Shown: positions 5,468-6,392 of the stretch, piece by piece
How the letters are laid out: each line of letters starts with the position of its first letter
Position numbering within the stretch: the first letter of the stretch is position 1
DNA from: a bacterium
Lineage (GTDB): Bacteria > JAMORN01
Direction: 5' to 3'
Assembly: GCA_027063545.1 (NCBI GenBank)
Contig: JAMORN010000153.1
Coordinates: 1-6,392, forward strand
DNA length: 6,392 bases
Translations under genes and position numbers: made by a program
Notes under the pieces: model-generated
Seen by the model: only the letters and a program-made list of their open reading frames with translations
Databases searched by the model: none
What the model was told of the DNA's origin: nothing

Positions 5468-6160
5468 ATGAAACCAAGTAAATATCATAAAAATAAAAGT
5501 TTCCATAATTGGCTTGTATATAGAACCTTAGATAGGCATTTAATTAAATATTCAAAATATATTAAGGGAATCTTGGTAGATTTGGGATGTGGGGAAAAAC
5601 CGTATAAAGAATTTTTTTTAAAATATTGCAATAAGTACATAGGGGTAGACTGGAGTAATTCTTTGCATAACGTTAAACCTGATGTTATTTCAGACTTAAA
5701 TCAAAAAATAAATTTACCAAGTGAGTATGCAGATACGGCTGTGGCTATCTCTGTTATGGAGCATTTATATAATCCACAAAAATTTTTAAATGAAGTTTAT
5801 AGAATATTGAAAAAAGATTCTTACTTTATTTTACAGATTCCCTGGCAGTGGTGGGTACATGAGGCTCCTTATGATTATTTTAGATATACTCCTTATGCTC
5901 TTAAATATTTATTAGAAAATGCTGGATTTGAAATTATAGAAATATCTCCACAAGGTGGATTATTTAGTACTTTAGCATTGAAATTAAATTATTTTACTCT
6001 TAGACTTATAAAAGGTCCAAAATTTTTAAAACTTTTGATAAAGCTATTTTTAATACCTATGTGGAACTTGTCTCAGTATCTAGCTATATTATTGGATAAG
6101 TTAGATAGACATTGGATGTTAGAGGCACCAGGTTATTTTGTTTTAGCCAGAAAGAAATGA
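5468..6160 (+). CDS. Class I SAM-dependent methyltransferase, probably glycan-related
   Basis: The 230-residue protein has a Methyltransf_11-type Rossmann core. Motif I VDLGCGEKPY (37-46) binds the methionine part of SAM, YIGVDWS (57-63) carries the acidic residue for the ribose, and SVMEHLYNPQKFL (95-107) with EVYRILKKDSYFILQIPW is the usual motif II/III region. HEAPYDYFRYTPYALKYLL (131-149) is typical of methyltransferases encoded in O-antigen and exopolysaccharide clusters and is probably part of the acceptor site. The C-terminal part (175-212) is hydrophobic and basic (LIKGPKFLKLLIKLFLIPM), perhaps a membrane-contact surface. GGGAGA (5455-5460) is the ribosome binding site. The substrate cannot be read from sequence; a sugar or lipid-linked glycan is inferred from the neighbours. 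Its own promoter candidate suggests separate expression. The stop lies nine bases from the right IS tip. Confidence 0.87.
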   Translation: MKPSKYHKNKSFHNWLVYRTLDRHLIKYSKYIKGILVDLGCGEKPYKEFFLKYCNKYIGVDWSNSLHNVKPDVISDLNQKINLPSEYADTAVAISVMEHLYNPQKFLNEVYRILKKDSYFILQIPWQWWVHEAPYDYFRYTPYALKYLLENAGFEIIEISPQGGLFSTLALKLNYFTLRLIKGPKFLKLLIKLFLIPMWNLSQYLAILLDKLDRHWMLEAPGYFVLARKK

Positions 6161-6196
6161 TAGAAATAAGGTATTCTTATTAAAATCTGATAAATA

Positions 6197-6238
6197 TAGC
6201 TTTATTAGATTTGCCTTCATAATAAAGACTAATAGCTA
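6197..6238 (-). repeat. Subterminal imperfect hairpin in the right IS end
   Basis: TAGCTTTATTAG (6197-6208) can pair with CTAATAGCTA (6229-6238), giving a ten-base stem with a two-base bulge and a loop of about 20. The stem includes the transposase stop codon. In the left copy a six-base deletion and a C-to-A change destroy the pairing. It may be a weak transcript end or a transposase-binding feature; its AT content makes it only modestly stable. Confidence 0.4.
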
Positions 6239-6392
6239 ACGAGTGTTTAAGCATGTTTTAAACTGGGATTGCCCCAAAAACTGTGTAAATTTTATCACAC
6301 CTCCCGCATTTTTTGCTCTTAACCAAGAATGCAAAGCTTCATTTCTATTTACCTCTTTAAACTTACCGTTTTTAACTTTTTCTCGTTTATAT
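6236..6392 (-). CDS. IS1-family transposase, C-terminal part (partial)
   Basis: Minus-strand codons from the window edge to TAG (6236-6238) give 51 uninterrupted residues beginning YKREKVKNGKFKEV, with NRNEALHSWLRAK, a motif like the conserved NExLHSxLR segment near the end of IS1-family transposases. The tail after it (GGVIKFTQFLGQSQFKTCLN) does not look like the usual basic IS1 C-terminus, yet it is the same in both copies apart from the left stops. The N-terminal and catalytic parts lie beyond the window, so activity is unknown. Confidence 0.6.
   Translation of the reverse strand, partial: YKREKVKNGKFKEVNRNEALHSWLRAKNAGGVIKFTQFLGQSQFKTCLNTR

Larger units (their letters stand above)
6170..6392 (-). 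mobile_element. IS1-like insertion sequence, 3' end (right copy, cut by window edge)
   Basis: This is the reverse-strand counterpart of the left IS. The tip GGTATTCTTA starts at 6170, directly after the methyltransferase gene, and similarity to the left copy extends to the window edge. In this copy the transposase tail is free of the nonsense codons seen on the left, and it retains six bases (GCTATA on the minus strand) that the left has lost. Whether the rest of the element is intact cannot be judged from here. Confidence 0.8.
6170..6392 (-). repeat. Right arm of the inverted repeat
   Basis: This arm is the reverse complement of 318-535 at about 96% identity by hand alignment, with a six-base and a one-base length difference. 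With the left arm it brackets 5,634 bases (536-6169) carrying all seven genes. Confidence 0.93.

Noticed and set aside
1-6392. CRISPR array, tRNA or rRNA genes, replication origin
   Set aside because: No regularly spaced short repeats, cloverleaf-like segments, rRNA-like GC-richer blocks or clustered initiator boxes were seen on either strand.

Overview
The window is low-GC, AT-rich bacterial DNA (roughly 30% GC by eye). AGA is the dominant arginine codon, the genes are tightly packed, and Shine-Dalgarno sequences are clear (AGGAGGT, GGAGGT). No rRNA, tRNA or other taxonomic marker is present, so the host cannot be fixed. The sugar-nucleotide genes would fit a Gram-negative surface-glycan locus, possibly in a low-GC thermophilic lineage such as Aquificota, but that is only an impression from protein style.

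Layout. Positions 1-535 hold a decayed IS1-like element on the + strand, running off the left edge. Positions 577-5220 hold six closely spaced + strand genes: a dTDP-glucose 4,6-dehydratase (577-1596), a WecF-family (GT56) Fuc4NAc transferase (1601-2620), a left-handed beta-helix acyltransferase (2638-3198), a WecE/RffA-type sugar aminotransferase (3198-4337), and two small cysteine-rich proteins of unknown function (4368-4808 and 4837-5220). A 247-base gap with a good promoter candidate follows, then a class I SAM-dependent methyltransferase (5468-6160). Positions 6170-6392 hold a second copy of the same IS end in inverted orientation, running off the right edge. The two IS copies face inward with their 3' ends, so the 5.6-kb gene block lies between inverted repeats about 96% identical over about 220 bases.

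How the genes work together. The first four genes read as one pathway: dTDP-glucose to dTDP-4-keto-6-deoxyglucose (dehydratase), C4 transamination to dTDP-Fuc4N (WecE type), N-acetylation to dTDP-Fuc4NAc (probably the beta-helix acyltransferase, in place of the GNAT enzyme WecD used by enterobacteria), and transfer of Fuc4NAc to a lipid-linked glycan (WecF type). The thymidylyltransferase that makes dTDP-glucose is not in the window. The methyltransferase may decorate the same glycan. The two cysteine-rich genes have strong ribosome binding sites and no function I can recognise; they are the least explained part of the block.

Two regulatory points stand out. The left IS end carries a TTGATA that sits 17 bases from TATAGA in the flanking DNA, so a hybrid IS-driven promoter may transcribe the operon. 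The operon also seems to have lost its original upstream gene to the IS, leaving only a possible 11-codon tail.
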